NCBI GenBank assembly: GCA_930367215.1
Contig: OV884058.1
Coordinates: forward strand, 223,242,208 to 223,306,207
From: Pollenia angustigena
Taxonomy: Eukaryota > Arthropoda > Insecta > Diptera > Polleniidae
DNA: 64,000 nucleotides
Direction: 5' to 3'
Shown: one piece after another, positions 34,029 through 46,289 of the stretch
Numbering within the stretch: position 1 is the stretch's first letter
Layout of the letters: every line of letters begins with the position of its first letter
Notes under the pieces: model-generated
What the model saw: the letters and a program-made list of their open reading frames with translations, nothing else
What the model was told of the DNA's origin: nothing
Database searches by the model: none
Translations under genes and position numbers: made by a program

Positions 34029-34282
34029 GTCCCAATTTACACTAGGGACATTTCTTGCCGGACATTTTTTGAATTCTCTTTTAATCTTACCCGAAGCGTT
34101 TACATATGAAACATTAGAAGTCAGACAGAAATTAATACTTGTATGTAAACTACGAAAAGTAAGAAAGAGAAATGAAAAAATGTCCAGTACAGATAGTCAT
34201 GTACTACACACTCTACCTTTTCAACCCCTCGCCATCAAACTTCGTCTGTCCGGCAAGAAATGTCCCTAGTGTAAATTGGGAC
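34029..34282. mobile_element. 254-bp PIF/Harbinger-type MITE, TTA duplication
   Basis: Perfect inverted ends of about 36 bp beginning GTCCCAATTTACACTAGGGA, flanked by TTA (34026-34028 and 34283-34285). The open frame across it is the repeat itself. Confidence 0.88.
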
Positions 34283-34502
34283 TTAGCAATTTTTTGTTAA
34301 GAGAATTCTTGGCATTTTCATTTAAAAGTTTGTTTTTGAATTCCAGAGACTATAAAGAAATTTAAGTTGTATAGATTTGACGAAAAAGCTTTTTTTTTGA
34401 ATTCAGTTCCTTAAAAAATCGTTTTCTAGTTGTTGTGATTCTTGTGATATTCAGCCTTTTTACGGTTGTCATAAACGACTTCGAATACAGGTTGTATGTT
34501 AC

Positions 34503-36265
34503 CAGGGCTGCCAGATAAATTTGTGAGAAAATCGTCAATTTCCTGAGAAAAAATAAAAAAATCGTCTTTCACGTTTCAAAAAATCTTCAAAAATATCGGA
34601 CAACTTAAAATTTAGTTTTTTTTTAACAATTGTTGTTTGATTTTGATAAAACACAAAAACATTAAAAAAAAAAATAATTACTTCATTCCCAGCTAGCATT
34701 TTCAATCGTGTAAGAGCTACTGGGAGTCTTTGATCGTGGATGACTGCATTTTTTTAATGGTAGGGAAAAACTGTAACACGACTGAGATTTTTCCATAGCA
34801 CAGCGAAAGACGCTTCTTTAATCGTTCTGGGAATCGTTAAGACGTGGATTAAGATTATCTAGCGAGTCTTTTATGTCAAGAATCGTATGACACTCATGTA
34901 TATATTATCTTACAACTCGTGAAATGTTAGCCGTAAAATTGTAAAAAAATGATTTCTACCGAGAGTCGTAAAAGGTGCATTCGATGATGGTTTGACGAAG
35001 GAAAAACAAAGTGTAGCATTGTTGTTTTTGTACTCTGAACATAATTATTTAAATTTTTTTCTTAAGGCTTGCATATTACAGCCGTACCTAAACAAAAGCG
35101 GCACGCGTTTTCTAGTTTTTGAATAGAGTGGCCTTAACGCTTTGCAGTTGGAAAAACTGACTTTCACAGCTCATTTTCTAGTGAAGTTTGCCGATATTGT
35201 TAAAGGTGTTATGATACTTGCTATTTTTAGTATTGGATTTTTTTAGGATTGACTGAATGAAACAACAAATGCAAGAAAGAACAAGAAATACAATTTGATA
35301 AACAACCCTTTTTTCTGATTGACATTTCTCATGTTTATTTTTTTCTTTCACTACAACAAAAAAAATTATAAAAGCTTGGGCAGTTGAAACTATTTTGTTT
35401 TTGATATGTGAAATGAAGCAGGTGCCCTTCATATGGGATTTGAAATCATAAATTTTACAATTAAAGAATATACCCCGATGTAATTCGTAATATTTTACAT
35501 TATTTGCATTAAATTTTTTTGTATATAGAAAAAAATGTTTGTGATTCCAAAATAAAATGTAAACAAAACAAACAATATTGCCCACGTTTTTTTCCCAGAA
35601 AAACCCGTAAAAAAAGCTAAAAATCGCAAAAAAAAAGTTAAAACCCGCTACTTTCGATCAAAAACTATAAAATTGGCAACATTGCTAACAATTAATCTGG
35701 AAATGTCAATTTTAAGTTAAAAATTTTTATATTTTTTTTGACAGTCTTGGATTATTTATCGATAACGCATGTATATTTGTTTGAAATTTCAAGATTTTTT
35801 ATGATATAATCATACTCTTTACACTTAGTCTGTTTTCCTATGCAAATATATTTGCACTGTTCTCCAATATAGAAAAAATACAAAAAATAGCAAGTATCAT
35901 AACAGCTTAATTAATATTGGAAATTTAGCTATTTTTTTGTCAATGTAGCGCTTTTATCGCTGTTTTTATTTATAATTTGTGGCTTTTATTAAAGAAGAAA
36001 TCTTGCGCTTCTTTTCGTGACACAACGTTAACGCTCTTGCTAAGGTATGGCATATCAGCGTAAAAGCTAAGCCTTGTAACGTTACGGCTGCTAAACATTC
36101 CAAGATTAAAAAACGAACGTGTCAGAAAATTTAATGTTTTATTCAGACTTTGGAGACTGAAGAAAATCGTCACTTTTTTGAAAAAAATTAGCAAATCGGC
36201 ACTTTGCTTATTTCGGAACAAAAAATCGTCAAAATAACGATAAATCGTCCAATCTGGCAGCCCTG
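34503..36265. mobile_element. Non-autonomous hAT-type element, 8-bp TSD with one mismatch
   Basis: Ends CAGGGCTGCCAGAT and ATCTGGCAGCCCTG-like. Flanks are TATGTTAC (34495-34502) and TCTGTTAC (36266-36273). Words such as AAAATCGTC and its complement recur near both ends. A piggyBac-type MITE is nested at 35204-35906. A partial copy lies at 15575-15960. Confidence 0.75.
35204..35906. mobile_element. TTAA-flanked (piggyBac-type) non-autonomous element, copy 1
   Basis: Inverted ends GTGTTATGATACTTGCTATT / complement near 35880-35906. TTAA at 35200-35203 and 35907-35910. The related site at 15751-15768 lacks the insert. Compared with copy 2, it has about 250 extra internal bases (about 35300-35555). 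Confidence 0.72.
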
Positions 36266-37190
36266 TCTGTTACTTTTATGTATAACAAAAACACGACACA
36301 GTCGTTTACGACAACCGTAATAATGCTGAATACATATTTCGGTTTTAAGGTTGTCTTGCAATAATTAATTAAGAAGAATTGGAGCCTTTAATAAACTTTT
36401 TTATTTAATTTAAGCGACTTTTGCTTAAAATTTTTTTTATTTAAATGTTACAAATAATCATTTATTTAAATTTTATAGTAAATTGTACTTCTTACCAGTG
36501 TTCGAAAATAAATGGAACATTATTTAGCGTACGGCTAATAAACCAGGGCTTAAACAACTGCAGTCAAAGAAGAAAAACTGCTATTTCTTCCACTTCTTCA
36601 TTTGTCATTGTCCAAAAACAAATGGTTGCTTTTACTTCAGTTGCTGTCAAACCAACTCAAAAAAGCGAAATGTTGTACACAAATTTTCGTTTTTTGTTCG
36701 AAAGTTTTTGGTTTCGACTGCAGTTTTTTAAACCCTGCCAGAAACGATATACATATATTTGTTTAATGTTTGTGTAGACGAACACAACCCTTAATACCGC
36801 TCTTAGCTATTTTCAATAAATTAACACACATTATATAATGTTCTGTTCTTCGTTATGAAACAGAAATATTGTATTTGTTCCGTAGACGAACACTTTATTT
36901 TAATGTTCTATAGTGTTTCTTATTTACATTGATAAAAAAATGAGCAAACAAAAAATATTAGTAATGACCACAACACAGAAAAAGTCTCCAGAATTGTTTA
37001 CTAATCAAATCATTAATCAAAAATAAAATCAGTTTTAATTAAAAATTTAATTAAGTGTATTAAACGTTTAATCAAGAGAATAAAAATCAGTTTTAATTAA
37101 AAATTTAATCAAGCGAATTAAACGTTTTTCAAGTGAATTAAACGTTTGATTGATACTATTATTTTGTTAATTTAATTAATTTTTTAATTT
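36266..37190. repeat. Fragments of dispersed repeats (GTTCGG/TGTTCT class)
   Basis: 36345-36500 resembles 45950-46095. 36770-36960 resembles 50225-50430 (shared GAACACAACCCTTAATACCG, ATGTTCTATA, TACATTGATAAA). A 59-bp tandem duplication (AATCAGTTTTAATTAAAAAT) lies at 37025-37130. No gene supported. Confidence 0.5.
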
Positions 37191-37192
37191 AT

Positions 37193-37412
37193 CAGGGGTA
37201 TTCTGGAAATCGAAAACGCAAACGCAAGAATTTTAAACGTCGTTTTTTAATAAGATTTCTGTAATAAAAGAATTTGATGACAAATATTATACAAATGTTT
37301 CTCTATTAAACAGAATTTTATAACAAAAAGTATAAAAATTACATTAAAAGTGCTTTAAAAGCAACTTCGTAATTCTTTCGTTTTGCGTTTTCCATTTCCA
37401 GGACACCCCTGA
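37193..37412. mobile_element. 220-bp MITE, CAGGGGTATTCTGGAAATCG ends
   Basis: The left arm is CAGGGGTATTCTGGAAATCG followed by AAAACGCAAACGC. The right arm is the inverse with few changes, ending CCAGGACACCCCTG. No clear duplication. Confidence 0.7.
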
Positions 37413-38540
37413 ATATTGAAAAATTTTTAATTGAAATCAATTTGTATTTTTGTAAAATATTTTTGGTTTTCTTTACCCAACAAACACGGAGCTTTGATTT
37501 CAAATTGAAAATGATTTTAAATTAAAGGTTTTCTCAAACGACAAACACACACACACACTCTTTTTTTTAATTATTTTAATAACTTTTTTTTTTATTCATT
37601 AACTGAGACACAACAAAAAGGGGAAATTATTATCAAGTTGAAAAATGCCTTTATTTTCAACTTGCTTTTAAACGTAATTCTCAAATGTTTTCAAATGTGG
37701 ATATTAATTCAATGTGGAACATAAATAAAAATATTTTATTTTTTATTTTAAATTCATTATTTATTTAAATGAACTGTGAGATACACATTCGGCCACATAG
37801 ATAAAAGATGAAATGAGGTTCTTTCCGTCCTCTAATTCTTGCAAAGACGACATTTGCTCCCTTTTATTTTGAGGATTGTATCTCCGCGAACGTTCAACAA
37901 ACTTTCTTCACTTTCCCGTTTTATTTTCCCTTTTTTTTTGTATTCTTAATCATTGAAATTACTTTATATTAAAATTTATTTTTAATAGTAAAACACATGT
38001 AACCACAAAGTAAAAAATGTAACTTTAATCGCTATTTTTAATGCTTTTTTCGCTTTAGTGTTGCCAAGTTTATTTTTGATTTGAATTTAACATTTGAAAA
38101 ACATTTGACATCAAATTGATAAAACATTTGATACCAAATGTTTATTTTCAAATCATTATCAATTTGAATATAAATGTTAAAACAAACAATTGAAAACGTT
38201 TGAGAATTGTGTTTGATGTCAAATGATAAAATCATTTCATATCAAAGGTTTATCTTCGTGTACAACTAAAAGAACCAGCCAGTACAACTTAAACGTACAA
38301 ACATTAATGAGCTGAGTCGAACACAACGAGTTTGTGGTTGAAAAAAACAAAAGGCTGTAATCGAGGATCACAAACAGAGAAACGTTTGTCATTTCCACAT
38401 ATCTGCCGGACCGAACACTAAAGAACAATATTAATCATGTATGCGATGAAAATCGGTCATTTTCAAAACGATCGATGGTTTTAGCATTTGCGACGAATTT
38501 CGACGATTTTAAAATTCATTCCTGAATTTAAGTCTTCATT
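37413..38540. other. AT-rich spacer with AAACATTTGAT palindromes
   Basis: 38085-38250 is a run of ACATTTGA/TCAAATGT words in both orientations. 38270-38410 resembles 50555-50640 (GAACCAGCC..., ACATTAATGAGC, CCGAACACTA). No coding. Confidence 0.35.
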
Positions 38541-38542
38541 TT

Positions 38543-39400
38543 TATACCCTTCACCACAGGTGTAAAAGGGTATATATAAGTTTGTCATAACGTTTGTAAT
38601 TTCCACAATATTGATTTTAGACCCCATAAAGTATATATATTCTGGGTCCATATGAGAAGAGAAGTTGATTTAACGATGTCCGTCTGTCCGTCTGTCCGTC
38701 TTACGTTTGATATGTGTTTTCCGGATAATCCAGACATGATAGCGGCTAGGTTGTTTTACATTTATGTCACATATAGTCCACCATTTCTTGCTATTGAAAT
38801 TCAGCAAGATCGGTCCACAAATGGCTGAGATATGATCAAAAAACCACGACTGCCTCTAATTTTTTCCAAAAATCCCTTGTTGTTGTTGTATTTTTATTGC
38901 TTTTTTCTGTATATCTGGAGAACGGCAAGAGCCAAAGTTTCCAAATTAGGTACAAACGTTAAGGTTGTCAATACACACCACCCTACAAAATGTGGGCGGG
39001 ATTGGAGAAGTGGGCGTGGTACCTCCCGTACAAAAAAAATTAAAAATTGTATAAAAAACTAAATTTTAGGGCTGTCATATGTCCTATGGATATGACTTAT
39101 ATACCAAAATATCGGAAATTTTTAGTAGAACATATTTTATAAAAAACTCGGGAAAATCGGTTCAGATACGAAAAATTTATGACCAAAATATTAATTTTTT
39201 TTTGAAAAATACCCATTCTCAGGAACCATAGATCTTCCCGAGTCCAAGTTTTATAGCCAAAATAACTCATATAGTCCACCATTTCTTGCTATTGAATTTC
39301 AGCAAGATCGGTCCACAAATGGCTGAGATATGATCAAAAAACCACGACTGCCTCTAATTTTTCCAAAAAAAACCCTTGTGGTTGTTGTTTTTTTGTTTTT
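38543..39400 (+). repeat. TATACCC-class dispersed repeat, copy with internal duplication
   Basis: Starts TTATACCCTTCACCACAGGT, then CCCCATAAAGTATATATATT and GTCCGTCTGTCCGTCTGTCC. The block TAGTCCACCATTTCTTGCTA...CGACTGCCTCTAATTTTT occurs at 38775-38870 and again at 39272-39365. The right end is not preserved. Confidence 0.7.
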
Positions 39401-39525
39401 TTATTTGAAACATGTACACATGCTTGTACATGATTGTTCGCTTTAATTGAAAAATACATACCTACAAATTAAACTAATAATATGACGAAGTATATTCTAT
39501 TATAATGCTTTATTATTAACAAGGT

Positions 39526-39609
39526 TAATAGCTCAATGGTCTGGGCGGTTGCCCAAGAAGGTTTGTTTGTTATATTGCCGGGGTTCAAATCTCGGCATCT
39601 CCACCTTTA
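39526..39609 (+). tRNA. tRNA-like segment with Pol III A and B boxes (likely pseudogene/SINE head)
   Basis: TAGCTCAATGG fits an A box and GGTTCAAATCT is close to a B box at tRNA-like spacing. GCTC...GGGC can form a D stem. The acceptor stem does not pair convincingly and no anticodon arm can be assigned with confidence, so a functional tRNA is unlikely. Confidence 0.25.
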
Positions 39610-40493
39610 CCAAACAAAAATTTTTTAACTTTTTCCATAAATATTTCTATAAACGATTTTAAAATTATTCAGCGATTTTTGATTTTTTCATTTTATTGAC
39701 AATATAAATATGCATCGTTCGCCTTACATGTGAAACAAAAAACATATTTTACAATTTGTTTTTGGCTTAAATTTAAATACCTAAGTATGTACGAATATGC
39801 AAAAGTTATTTATGTGTATTGGTAGGCATTGTTTTCATGATTGTTGCTTTTTTTTCAGTTATGGAGACGGATTGTCTCTTCTTACATTTCAATTCAAAAA
39901 TCTTACACGTGTTGCCATATTATTTTTAAAAAATATTATTATTTCTAAAAAAAATCCCATTTGTTATTTGAAAACAAAACATTCAACAATAAGTATTTGC
40001 GTACGTAAATGTTTAATTTAATCAAAAAGCTAGAAACATTAAAGTTAGGATAATTTTATTGACGAACCCAATGACATAGAAACAGATCTTAAAATTTGTT
40101 CACAGCTTACTCTGACATTAGGCAAGGCAAAGAAATGCTAAAAATTATTTTGAAAACGCTACAAATAATTCTTAAAGTTGTTCATTATATTGTTTTAAAT
40201 CCTTATACATTTAAGTGACTCATTTTAAACAAAATTAAAATAAATGGTAATATTTAAACAAGTATTTAGGTAGATTTGATAAAGCATCAGATATAAATAC
40301 CACAATTGGTTAACCTTGAAATTGGAAGGCCCTCTAATAAAAACAAAATACAAACGGTTTTATAGCTATTTTGATTTAAAAGAATTTACAGACATATTTA
40401 GACCAGATTATTTTTTTTATATTTTAAAAAAACAGTCATCATTAATTGCGTAAAAGTTAGTTTATAACAATTTATTTTAGTTTTAATCGCTAA

Positions 40494-40809
40494 AGCGGAT
40501 CATACACTTGCAATAAAATTGTTCAATTTTACGTATTGTACAATTATATCGCCAATGTGTATGCGATATTCGATGGTAGCACAATATATTGGCAACAATC
40601 AAAAGACTTTTGATTTTTATTGCACAACGAAAAGAAAGTGAAATGTGTTGGCAACATTGTATAATGCTGTTTATGCTATTCCTATAGTTTATGTTCACCT
40701 TTTTATTGAATGAATGAAACCATTGTGCGACTTATTGCATAATATAGGACAAAATTTAAATAATATGGCGAATATCATATACAGTAATATTGCAAGTGTA
40801 TGGGCCGCT
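40494..40809. mobile_element. 316-bp MITE with 3-bp TAA duplication (PIF/Harbinger type)
   Basis: Ends AGCGGATCATACACTTGCAA and the inverse of AGCGGCCCATACACTTGCAA. TAA at 40491-40493 and 40810-40812. Confidence 0.8.
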
Positions 40810-40812
40810 TAA

Positions 40813-41545
40813 GACTATTTCATCCAACTTTAAAAATTAATCAAAAGAAGCTTAAAACATTTTTCTAAAAAGCTAATAAAATGCCAAATGGAAATTTTAC
40901 AGCTAAATCTAAGTTTTTTGTGCTGAATTTACTTTCAAAAATAAAAAATTCCCACACTACTTAAAAGTCTTCATTAAAAATCGCCCAAACATGCAGGCTT
41001 ATCGTCTTGTAAAAAAATAAAATGAAAATTTTTTTACAATAAAATAAGAATTATCCATTTCCATACGAAATTTCATTTTGACTACAACTATTTTTTTTAG
41101 TCAAAATTTATTATAATTTATTATAATACATAAAAAACTTAAGTTATATCAATACCTATTCTTCAATTTTTAAAATAATTCTAAAAAAGCTAGAAACATT
41201 CAACTAAAATGCTTAAAAAAATGCGAAGCGCTTAATGAAAGTATTTTAGCTAAATTAAAATTTTTAATCTAAGTAAAGCTGCAAAATTGCCAAAATGGTC
41301 ACACTGCTTAAAAACCATACAAACAAGCAGGGTTTCCACTCTAAAAAAAATTGTATTTAGGGAATATTAGAAATGCCCTCATCATATAATTTTACGACTA
41401 CAAAAAACCGCTAACATAACGAACAGTCATCTAGTGTCGTCAAAATATTAAAAGCAATCTTTGCCTTTTTATTGCTGACATTGATAACATATTAGTCACT
41501 TTTTTAGACAATTTATACAAAAATATATTCATATATACCTATATA
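40813..41545. other. AT-rich spacer
   Basis: No gene. CAGGGTTTCCACT at 41331 and GGTAACCCTG near 41905 might be the ends of a larger relic, but no duplication supports it. Confidence 0.3.
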
Positions 41546-41547
41546 CG

Positions 41548-41739
41548 GGCCTGTTCTGAAATCACACCTGTGACTTTGTGGTGTTTTGAAAGTCATACCG
41601 TTGTTGTGTTTCTTGGTGTGCTTTCTGCAATTGAAGATCACACAAAAACGGGACGCTAAAATATCACACGTGTGATTTCAGTAGGCACATGTGATTTCAA
41701 ATCACGTGATTTGAGTTAAAGTGATTTTCAGAACAGGCC
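41548..41739. mobile_element. 192-bp MITE, GGCCTGTTCTGAAATCAC ends
   Basis: GGCCTGTTCTGAAATCAC is mirrored by GTGATTTTCAGAACAGGCC. Inside, ATCACRYGTGATTT palindromes repeat. Confidence 0.75.
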
Positions 41740-42038
41740 TGATAATATCTTCTGCACAAAAGCGATTTAAAAGCATACACAATTTAAGCAATTTCTTGGT
41801 ATGTTTATGTTGTATTATTGATAAATAAAAAACATTTAAATTGGTTTGCGACTTTTATTAACCAAAACGAAAGTTTACGTTTCAAAACGGTTAATGGTAA
41901 CCCTGTAAAATAGTTGTTTTTTTTTGTTGTTTTTTTTCATTTAAAATACTTGCGGTAAACTTCTTTTTTTTTTTATTTAATATTACCTTCTGTATTACAC
42001 ACAAACAACAAACACATACATACTTTAATTTAATATAA

Positions 42039-43263
42039 CCCTGCAAACAAATAGAAGATATCCCCTTAGGCAATAGTTTAGCAATATCCCCAAATTGTCA
42101 CCTAGAAGAAAATAATCAAAGTATGTACTTTTTTTATTTTCTTTCTTTTTATAGTTTTTAAGACAGAAAAAATTTAATTATTTAAAAATTTAATAAATTA
42201 TTAAAAATCATATAAAATTTTAACATATAAAAAAGCATTATCTCCACGATAATGAATTTTAAAGCTATTAGGGAACTAAGCAAAGGGCAAGCTTCAAAAT
42301 TTATGGACGAATTTTTACGGAAAACGAAGAAACATTTAACTCAAATGTCGTAAGTGGCGTAGATCAAGATAACGTTTATTCGACTTTACAGCAAGATCAA
42401 GTTCATAATAACTTATTATTTTTGAGTGATTCTGATGCAATCGATGGAGAGTTAGAAGTACCTTTGGAAGAGTTTGAGCGCATTAGAGGTAAGCAAAGTA
42501 GTTGGTCCATTAAACATTCCATAAGCAATAATGCTATGAATAAATTGTTGGATATGCTAAGAAGTATAGACGTTCCAGTACCAAAAGACGTGAGAATACT
42601 CAAACAGACACCAAGAGATATCTGTGCAACAGAAATGGGATCTGGTACATATACTTGATTTTAATGTAGATGCCCTTCCTCTATCAAAAAACTCAAATAA
42701 ACAAGTGTGGCCTATTTTGTGTAATGTTGTTACTGAAGAAGATGTTTGACTGGTTGGTGATTTCAACATTTTGTTATTTATATAACTTTACTTTCATAAC
42801 TATTAATTAAATTAAATATGTAATATGCATGCATATTAGTTAGTGTTTTGTTGTTTCTGTAACAATATAAGTACATTCTGATTCTTTCTTGTTTCTGAAT
42901 TTTCGCTAGTTATATTATTTTACTTTATTTTAATTATAAATGGTATTATTCGTAACAGTAATTTTCATGTTTAATTTAATATAAGTGCCTTTATGTGTAT
43001 AAAAATGCTAAATCTTCTTTTTATCATCCCAGTTATATTTTGGCGATATCTTCCTATTTTCTTATAAGTGGTTATCTGGCAATATTGCTAGTTTATCATC
43101 TAGAAGAATCGCTTTCGTATTGCTTAGGAGTATTGCTATCGAGACACGTTTCTTCCCGAAGAAAGTATCTTCCGCAATACGAAATCGATTATTGCCGCAA
43201 TAATATTTTTCTTCGAAGCAATGCGTTTGGCAATACATAAGGAGTATTTCTGTGTTTGCTGGG
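42039..43263 (+). mobile_element. CCCTGCAAAC-end element carrying a decayed protein
   Basis: The left terminus CCCTGCAAACAAATAGAAGA and the inverted right terminus CCCAGCAAACACAGAAATAC pair imperfectly, as does sequence further in (CCTTAGGCAATA / CCTTATGTATTG). AA on both sides would be a 2-bp duplication. A transposon-type protein relic lies inside. Confidence 0.6.
42251..42750 (+). pseudogene. Decayed transposon-associated protein of unknown class
   Basis: A start-like ATG at 42251 opens a short frame. After a frameshift near 42320 another frame runs through SDSDAIDGELEVPLEEFERI, RGKQSSWSIKHSISNNAMNK, VPVPKDVRILKQTPRD. A second shift near 42650 leads into LDFNVDALPLSKNS...VWPILCNVV. This combination (a SW-x-I-x-H-x-I segment, a P-x-D-x-R-x-L-x-x-T-P motif, then N-x-D-G-L-P-x-x-K-S-S-x-x-x-x-W-P-I-L) is one I recall from uncharacterised insect and cnidarian transposon proteins. 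I cannot name the superfamily. The C-terminal part is lost. Confidence 0.5.
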
Positions 43264-43307
43264 AAATAATTATGGATATCACATACTCAAATCAACAACG
43301 ACTTCTC

Positions 43308-43390
43308 ATGCGGTTCGATGGTCGAACGGTCTAAACGGTCTGCCTCTTAACAATGTCTTATTGGTTTACTGGTTCGAATCCCATTCATTC
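43308..43390 (+). tRNA. tRNA-like segment with A and B boxes (likely pseudogene/SINE head)
   Basis: TGGTCGAACGG fits the A-box pattern and GGTTCGAATCC is a perfect B box. The middle resembles the 39.5-kb segment (GGTCTAAACGG versus GGTCTGGGCGG). Acceptor-stem pairing is poor, so a functional tRNA is not supported. Confidence 0.3.
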
Positions 43391-43570
43391 CATTCTTTTT
43401 TTTGTTTTTTATTTTTTGTTTTTTTATTTTATAAATCTTTTTATCTAAAAAGAAATTGGTCAGTTTTTCACTTTTTAAAATTTTTAAATATATTTATGAA
43501 CTTCATATACGTATATTTTATACATATTTACGCCTTTTAATTTACCCTTTTTATACCCTTATTTTTTTTT

Positions 43571-44743
43571 ATTGATTTCATTTTTATACCCTTCACCAGA
43601 GGTGTAAAAGGGTATATATAAGTTTGTCATTACGTTTGTAATTTCCACAATATTGATTTTAGACCCCATAAAGTATATATATTCTGGGTCCATATGAGAA
43701 GAGAAGTTGATTTAACAATGTCCGTCTGACCGTCCGTCCGTCTGTCCGTCTTACGCTTGATATGTGTTTTCCGGGAAAACCAGACATGATAGCGGCTAGG
43801 TTGTTTTACATTTATGTCACATATAGTCCACCATTTCGTGCTATTGAAATTCAGCAAGATCGGTCGAAAAAACCACGACTGCCTCTAATTTTTTCCAAAA
43901 ATCCCTTGTTGTTGTATTTTTATTGCTTTTTTCTGTATATCTGGAGAACGGTAAGAGCCAAAGTTTCCAAATTGGGTACACACATTTTGGTTGTCAAAAC
44001 ACACCACCCTACAAAATGTGGGCGGGATGGGAGAAGTGGGCGTGGTACCTCCCGTACAAAAAAAAGTAAAAACTTTTTTATAATTAAGTTTGTTTTTTTT
44101 ATAATTAAGTTTGCTTAAATATATGTACACATATGTAGGTATATATATATATATATGCCTAAAAGCCAATTTAATGGAAATGATATTTTTAAGCACGTTG
44201 GTATATAAATCTGCCAAATCGGTTAAAAATGGTTGAGTTATGTGCAAAATACTCCAAAAAAGGACTAAAAACATTAACATTTTTATAAAAACTAAAATTT
44301 TAGAGCTGTATTATGACCTATTCATACGTTTTAGATATCAAAATATCGGAAATCTTTAGAAAAACTCGGAATATCGGTAAAAAAAAAAGTAATGTCAAAA
44401 ATATAGTTTTTTTTTAATACCTATTTTCGTGAACCATAGAACTTCCCGACTACAAGTTTTATCACCAAAGTAAATGGTAATTTTATACTTTAAGATGTCG
44501 GCATGACCAAATACTGAAATTCGATCAAAACTTAACGTGCTATATATTAATTAAACTTTTAATATATTTAATAGCACGCAATCATGTGCAAATAATTAAA
44601 TAAAACTAAACGATATATATTTTATAAATATACATGTATATATACATGTATTTAAATATATATATAAACTTCTGTTCTTTCCAAGCCATGGTGAAGGGTA
44701 TATAAGATTCGGCATAGCCGAATATAGCACTCTTACTTGTTTT
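43571..44743 (+). repeat. TATACCC-class dispersed repeat, most complete copy
   Basis: Starts TTTATACCCTTCACCAGAGG. It runs through the CCCCATAAAGTATATATATT, GTCCGTC and GGGCGTGG phrases and ends CCATGGTGAAGGGTATATAA, GATTCGGC-ATAGCCGAAT and CACTCTTACTTG. No coding. The same end occurs at 23366-23420. Confidence 0.75.
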
Positions 44744-44789
44744 TAAATACAGTTCAATTATCAAACATACATAAAATAAAGTTTAAAAA

Positions 44790-45815
44790 AAAAAAATTTT
44801 AAAGTTATTAAAAGCTGATTATTTTACGATATTGTTATAGAGAAATATTTAGATTTTTCTAATATTATAAATTTACCCATAAATTTGTTCACTTAGATGA
44901 ACAATCAGACTGCAAAGTTGTGCAAACGTAATTTCTTATTTGTGAGAATGTTTTATTGTATGTTTTCTTAATATTATCTTCCTTAAAAGAGGTGGTACAT
45001 ATTTGATAAAAATGATTCCAACATTAATTTTCTTATATGGTCTGTAATCTAAGGAAGAGTTCAAAGAGAAATATGTTATTCGGATTAATTAATTTTATTT
45101 CGTTTTAATCATTCATTATTCAGTTAAATTATTAAAGAAAAAATTTCACGTTCGAAATGTCATGTATCGACCCAGATTTTGACTTAAAAAAAAAAGATAC
45201 AGAAGATTTTGGAATCAAACCAAAGACATTTTAATGTTCCATTCCCAGTAAAAACTTCGCCTACAAAATAATGTGTTGAGTAATCATAAAAACATAAGAG
45301 CACTACTTACAATTCTACTGAAAGAGCCAATGAATTTTACATGAGATGTCCCAAAATGAACGCATTCAAAAGTAAGTCATATTTTTTTTTACCTACATAC
45401 ATACAACCAGAAAAGAGTAGTTGTAGAAGTTGTTATAGATGTAGGTATAGAACAAAGCTACTTAATAATGAGTTTAAGAAGCTATTCATTTTGAAAAAGT
45501 AGGCGAAGTTTTTACTGGGTTGCTACGTTAAATTCTGAGAGTAGTTTGTCTAAAAAATTGTGCAAGGTTTCGCTTAATTAAGCCTTTTTATACATGTCCA
45601 CAAAAACTACTTCCATTTTTTCACGTTCGAACCGCTTCTTCTTTTGCCATTACCTTTGACCTAGAATCGCGCCCTCCATAAACTTAAGCATAGATAACAG
45701 TGCTTTATTAGTGCTATAATTTAAGGGTTAAGAGAACGTAAAAATATTTGTTGTTTAATATGTTATTGCATTTTTGTACGTACGAGTGTCACGTTCAACA
45801 CTTTGGATTTACCCA
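44790..45815. mobile_element. Second copy of the 21991-22890 element
   Basis: Collinear with 22040-22885. It lacks the 130-bp palindrome and one hairpin arm, and carries an extra MITE at 45244-45519. It ends GAGTGTCACGTTCAACACTT like the first copy. The 5' end is truncated. Confidence 0.7.
45244..45519. mobile_element. MITE family B, copy 1 (CCCAGTAAAAACTTCGCCTA ends)
   Basis: Perfect inverted termini of 21 bp starting CCCAGTAAAAACTTCGCCTA. TT on both sides. The empty site at about 22632 (ACATTGCTAC) proves a 2-bp duplication. Confidence 0.88.
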
Positions 45816-46289
45816 TATGTACACAAAAATTTATAAAAATTTATTAGAAATCAATTTTGAAAGATAATAAAAACAACATTATCGATTTCAAATCGTTTTG
45901 TTTTTAAAGTCGTTTTCCGTCACATACCTCAATGTTTATTTCCGAACACTGGTCTTGCAATAATTAATAAAGATTTTTTGGAGCCTTTTTTAATAAACTT
46001 GTTTTCAATTAAAAAGATTTTTGTTTAAAACTTTTTTATTTAGGATTTGTAAAATCTCTCTTTTTAATTTTAAAGTAAGTTGTACTTTTTTTCATTTAAT
46101 TTAATTTTTCCTAGAAAAATCGCTTTCTAATTTCTGTGATTTTTCTAATATGTAATTTGACGATTCCTTATAATAATTTAGATTTTTTTCGATTTAATTC
46201 TTTTTTAATTTTGTTATTTCAAATACTTTTTTGAGTTTTTTAATTTTGGCAATTTTTAATCGAATTTGCTTGGTTTTCAAATCAAGCGA

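Noticed and set aside
35178..35585. 135-codon minus-strand frame
   Set aside because: It runs across the terminal repeat and body of a TTAA-flanked element and is not conserved in the second copy.
36445..36777. 110-codon plus-strand frame
   Set aside because: It crosses a dispersed repeat related to 45.9 and 50.2 kb; no recognisable motif.
41331..41905. Element bounded by CAGGGTTTCCAC and GGTAACCCTG
   Set aside because: Only about ten bases pair and no target duplication is visible.
43762..44280. Open frames of 118 and 131 codons on opposite strands in the TATACCC-class repeat
   Set aside because: The 38.5-kb copy has no equivalent intact frame, so they are chance frames in a non-coding repeat.
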